DNA of 5,266 nt, taken from NCBI GenBank assembly GCA_025353525.1, contig JANXOO010000873.1, positions 1 through 5,266 on the forward strand. Reading direction: 5' to 3'. This DNA is from Schlesneria sp. GTDB lineage: Bacteria > Planctomycetota > Planctomycetia > Planctomycetales > Planctomycetaceae. Below, in pieces: positions 5,166 through 5,266 of the stretch. The position numbers and the translations under genes were made by a program. Numbering within the stretch: position 1 is the first letter of the stretch; every line of letters begins with the position of its first letter. A model generated the notes under the pieces. That model was not told where the DNA came from and did not search any database. It saw only the letters and a program-made list of their open reading frames with translations.

Positions 5166-5266
5166 TTTTGAAGTGATCGCTCGTTGAGAGTTATAGTGCT
5201 CGCGGTCCGGATTGAGGCTTCGTTTGTGTGTCCGCTTCCGCGTTCGAAGTCGTACCTGCGTCACTG
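5166..5266. other. Right-edge non-coding tail
   Basis: These 101 bases after the last stop show no terminator with a T-run, no start codon with a ribosome site and no RNA gene. The minus-strand open frame that crosses it is a shadow of the preceding gene. Confidence 0.4.

Noticed and set aside
1..5266. Defence system, mobile element, CRISPR array or biosynthetic cluster
   Set aside because: No transposase, integrase, nuclease, toxin, repeat-spacer array or synthase signature was found on either strand. The genes look like core or lineage-specific housekeeping functions.

Overview
The window looks like ordinary chromosomal DNA from a planctomycete (Planctomycetota). It has moderate GC content, roomy intergenic spaces and short mixed-strand gene clusters. 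Several proteins are of kinds I associate with that phylum: a tandem-ACT protein ending in an ENDL motif, a secreted TPR-PDZ-S41 protease, and a secreted hypothetical protein with the LRLLPQPLYHYE signature. The phylum assignment rests on remembered family resemblance, not on a marker gene.

Layout from left to right. Bases 1-157 hold the first 52 codons, on the minus strand, of a HAD-superfamily phosphatase of the YihX type; it runs off the left edge. A 328-base divergent spacer follows, with a possible promoter, a 14-bp inverted repeat and a good imperfect hairpin. Next comes a 153-residue two-ACT-domain protein on the plus strand (486-947), whose stop codon lies inside a 16-bp tandem duplication. 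The next 570 or so bases have no convincing gene. They hold a 10-bp tandem repeat, repeated TTGACA/TGTCAA half-sites and a strong sigma70-like promoter (TTGACA, 16-bp spacer, TATATT). That promoter leads into a two-gene operon: a secreted carboxyl-terminal processing protease (554 residues; signal peptide, TPR, PDZ, intact Ser-Lys-Gln catalytic residues) and, overlapping it by an ATGA, a 299-residue seven-bladed beta-propeller with no signal peptide. After a 196-base gap with its own possible promoter comes a 268-residue secreted protein of unknown function. The last 101 bases show nothing recognisable.

How the genes may work together: only the protease and the propeller are clearly tied, by the 4-base overlap. 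The protease should act outside the cytoplasmic membrane, while the propeller looks cytoplasmic, so a direct partnership is not obvious. The ACT protein is a likely small-molecule-binding regulator with no enzyme partner in view. I see no mobile element, tRNA, rRNA, CRISPR array or defence system, and I would not claim a new biological system here. The points most worth a second look are the protease-propeller coupling, the repeated half-sites overlapping the protease promoter, and the uncharacterised secreted protein at the right end.
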